Below, piece after piece: positions 37,784-39,519 of a DNA stretch of 39,519 nt (position 1 is its first letter; each line of letters starts with the position of its first letter). The stretch is from an uncultured Devosia sp. (GTDB taxonomy: Bacteria; Pseudomonadota; Alphaproteobacteria; Rhizobiales; Devosiaceae), in NCBI RefSeq assembly GCF_913055165.1, contig NZ_CAJXJS010000032.1, positions 1-39,519 on the forward strand, written 5' to 3'. Made by a program: the position numbers and the translations under genes. The notes under the pieces are model-generated. The model did not search any database. It saw nothing but the letters and a program-made list of their open reading frames with translations, and was not told the origin of the DNA.

Positions 37784-38827
37784 CTAGAGCGCGAGGAAGC
37801 GAATAGTATCGGGATCGAGCGGAATGCCCTCGATCCGCCGCCGCTCGAGCACCTCCCATTCCCGGTCCCCTGGCGCCATGACCTTGCCGCCGGCACGCAC
37901 CGCCGAAGCACGCAGACTGGCGAGATAGCCGGTGATGGCGGCGGCGAAGGCCGCGCGTCCGGCAAACTTGTCCGGGTCGATCACCAGCACGAAATGCCCC
38001 ATGTTCCGAGGCGTGGAGATATCGTCGCCCCCATACATGGGAATGAAATCGGGATCGAGCGTCGTTCCGGTCAGCAGCGCCGAGAACAGTGTCGCCACGC
38101 CCGCCAGCCCGGCGCCCTTATAGCCATAGTCGATGCCACCCAGCGGCAGCAGCATGTCCGCGGCAAAAGGATCGCGGGTCGGCACCCCTTCGGGCGTCGC
38201 CGCCACGCCCTGGGGGAGTTCCTTGTCGAGCGAACGATACAGCAGGACGCGATTGAGGGGGATCGCGCTGGTCGCCATGTCCAGAAGCCAGGGCTGGCTG
38301 TCGGGCACTGGCGCGGCAAAAGCCAGCGGATTGGTACCGTGGAATTTCTCGGCCCCGTCGAACAGGGCAACCATGGAATCGGTATTGGTGGTGGCAAAGG
38401 TGACGAACCCCTCTTCGGCGCCGGCCAGGGCATAGGCGCCTGCCGCGCCATAATGCGACGAGCGCCGGACACCTACAGCCCCGACGCCCGCTTCCCGCGC
38501 CAGTTCCATGCCCACCTCGACGGCCTTATAGGCCGCATAGTGGCCCAGCCCGTCATCACCATCGACCATGGCGCTGCCCGCGCCGCGCCTGTCAATGCGC
38601 AGCTCGGGGTTCTTGTTGAGCCGCCCGCCTGCCAGCATCCGGCAATAGTGTTCGGTCAGGCGGACGCCGTGGCTGTCGATGCCCAGCCGAGAGGCATGCA
38701 ACATCGCGCGCACCGCCGCCGCCCGCGACGCCTCGCTAGCACCGGCCTCCGCCAGGCGCGCTTCGACGCGTTCACGAACCAGGGCTTCGGCAAAGCGGGG
38801 CGTGGTCTCGTCCTGATGCATGGTCAT
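37784..38827 (-). CDS. LDH2/malate-lactate dehydrogenase family oxidoreductase (YiaK/AllD/DpkA type)
   Basis: This 347-residue NAD(P)-dependent enzyme belongs to the LDH2 family, not the Rossmann lactate dehydrogenases. The diagnostic ASRLGIDSHGVRL is at 45-57, with H53 as a candidate catalytic base. The second motif RRSSHYGAAGAYALAG carries another His, and AMLPLGGIDYGYKGAGLA is the usual cofactor-binding loop. Members reduce 2-oxo acids or imines, such as 2,3-diketogulonate, ureidoglycolate or piperideine-carboxylate; I cannot choose. Start may be ATG 38827 or ATG 38821; AGAGA is better spaced for the second. It is divergent from the ring-hydroxylase-like gene at 38968. Confidence 0.85.
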   Translation of the reverse strand: MTMHQDETTPRFAEALVRERVEARLAEAGASEASRAAAVRAMLHASRLGIDSHGVRLTEHYCRMLAGGRLNKNPELRIDRRGAGSAMVDGDDGLGHYAAYKAVEVGMELAREAGVGAVGVRRSSHYGAAGAYALAGAEEGFVTFATTNTDSMVALFDGAEKFHGTNPLAFAAPVPDSQPWLLDMATSAIPLNRVLLYRSLDKELPQGVAATPEGVPTRDPFAADMLLPLGGIDYGYKGAGLAGVATLFSALLTGTTLDPDFIPMYGGDDISTPRNMGHFVLVIDPDKFAGRAAFAAAITGYLASLRASAVRAGGKVMAPGDREWEVLERRRIEGIPLDPDTIRFLAL

Positions 38828-38967
38828 TTCTCTACTGGCCTTCTAGCCATCGGGCCGGATAATCCAAAGCGATATTCCTGACAGGTCGAATGCATGTCCC
38901 AATTGCAACTTTGTGCTGGCACACCTCGCCTATCGGGCTATGCTGGATTGCAAAGTTGAGACTGCCC

Positions 38968-39519
38968 ATGCCCCAAACTCCTGATCCCATAACCCGCAAT
39001 CTCTGGCACGTCGTTGCCGCCACCGATGAATTGCCCATTGGCATGGTCGAAACAACGCTGCTGCTCGATACACGCCTGGCCATGACCCGCGGTGAGGATG
39101 GGCAACCTGTGGTCTGGCTGCGCGCGAACGAGGAAGATGGCGACGAGATCGACGCCGAAACCATCCTCGAACGCCTGCCGGTTCGCACCGCCTATGGCTA
39201 TTCCTGGACCTGCCTGGGCACCCCCGCCGGCGAGCTCTTTCCCATCCCCGAATTTGCCGAACCCGACCGCAAGAACATGAGTTGCGGCTCCATCGGCATT
39301 CACGTGTCTGCCCCCCGCGCTGTCGAGAATTTCCTCGATATGGGTCACTTTCCGTATGTCCACACCGATATTCTGGGCGCCGAACCCCATACCGAGGTCA
39401 AGGAATACGACGTCGAGGTCTCCGAGGAGCGCGACGAGGTGCTGGCCACCAAATGCCGCTTCATGCAGCCCCGCGCCGCCAAGTCGGCTACCACGGCCAT
39501 GGAAGTCGAATATGTCTAT
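38968..39519 (+). CDS. Ring-hydroxylating-oxygenase-like protein with degenerate Rieske domain (5' part)
   Basis: The frame is open to the window end, giving 184 residues. It starts NLWHVVAATDELPIGMVET, the typical opening of Rieske oxygenase alpha subunits. In place of the two Rieske cluster motifs (C-x-H and C-x2-H) it has VVWLRANEEDGDEIDAE and YGYSWTCLGTPAGELFPIPE. No Cys-His pairs are present, so a [2Fe-2S] cluster is unlikely. The mononuclear iron motif is intact in ENFLDMGHFPYVHTDILG (N-x2-D-x2-H-x4-H). The rest of the catalytic domain lies beyond the window. It could be a non-Rieske iron oxygenase or a decayed one. It begins at ATG 38968 with a weak GAGA site. Confidence 0.75.
   Translation, partial: MPQTPDPITRNLWHVVAATDELPIGMVETTLLLDTRLAMTRGEDGQPVVWLRANEEDGDEIDAETILERLPVRTAYGYSWTCLGTPAGELFPIPEFAEPDRKNMSCGSIGIHVSAPRAVENFLDMGHFPYVHTDILGAEPHTEVKEYDVEVSEERDEVLATKCRFMQPRAAKSATTAMEVEYVY

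Overview
The window is a GC-rich stretch of what looks like an alphaproteobacterial chromosome. Three things point to Hyphomicrobiales, with a Devosia-like genus as my best guess: an Omp19-type protease-inhibitor lipoprotein, the order mdh-sucC-sucD-sucA-sucB-lpdA, and TRAP-linked sugar-acid catabolism. There is no rRNA or other marker, so the genus is inference. I see no tRNA, rRNA, CRISPR array, transposase or phage gene. Almost all the sequence is densely packed, intact genes.

Region 1 (1-6150) is a minus-strand catabolic operon for unsaturated uronates. It is read in the order TRAP substrate-binding protein, TRAP small permease, TRAP large permease, FadR-type GntR regulator, kduI, kduD, kdgF. 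Together these import an (oligo)uronate and convert 4,5-unsaturated uronate to 2-keto-3-deoxygluconate. The operon starts at a good sigma-70-like promoter embedded in a perfect 12-bp inverted repeat, a plausible operator for the operon's own regulator. A strong hairpin lies just after the binding-protein gene. The 3' end of an unidentified gene runs into kdgF from the other side.

Region 2 (6230-18124) is TCA-cycle machinery on the minus strand: mdh, sucC, a small secreted protein gene, sucD, sucA, sucB, and then, after a terminator, a secreted hypothetical, a MAPEG-family membrane protein, a LysE-type exporter and lpdA (E3). The small secreted gene between sucC and sucD is the oddest feature here.

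Region 3 (18219-21052), also minus strand, holds a P-loop nucleotide-kinase-like protein, the ATPase ZapE, an Omp19-like lipoprotein and a small DUF2007-like protein. One copy of a dispersed palindromic repeat lies upstream of zapE; a second copy, in the opposite orientation, lies between the MAPEG and LysE genes.

Region 4 (21253-27008), plus strand, is a yejB-yejE-yejF-yejA peptide ABC importer with the binding protein last. Region 5 (27160-36838), minus strand, holds the envelope modules tamA-tamB and macA-macB. Region 6 (37006-39519) has a YdfG-like short-chain dehydrogenase, an LDH2-family dehydrogenase and, running off the end, a ring-hydroxylase-like protein. That last protein keeps the mononuclear iron motif but appears to lack the Rieske cluster ligands.

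I found no convincing evidence of a wholly new multi-gene system. The best leads are the sucC/sucD insertion, the uronate operator-promoter, the Rieske-less oxygenase and the two-copy repeat.
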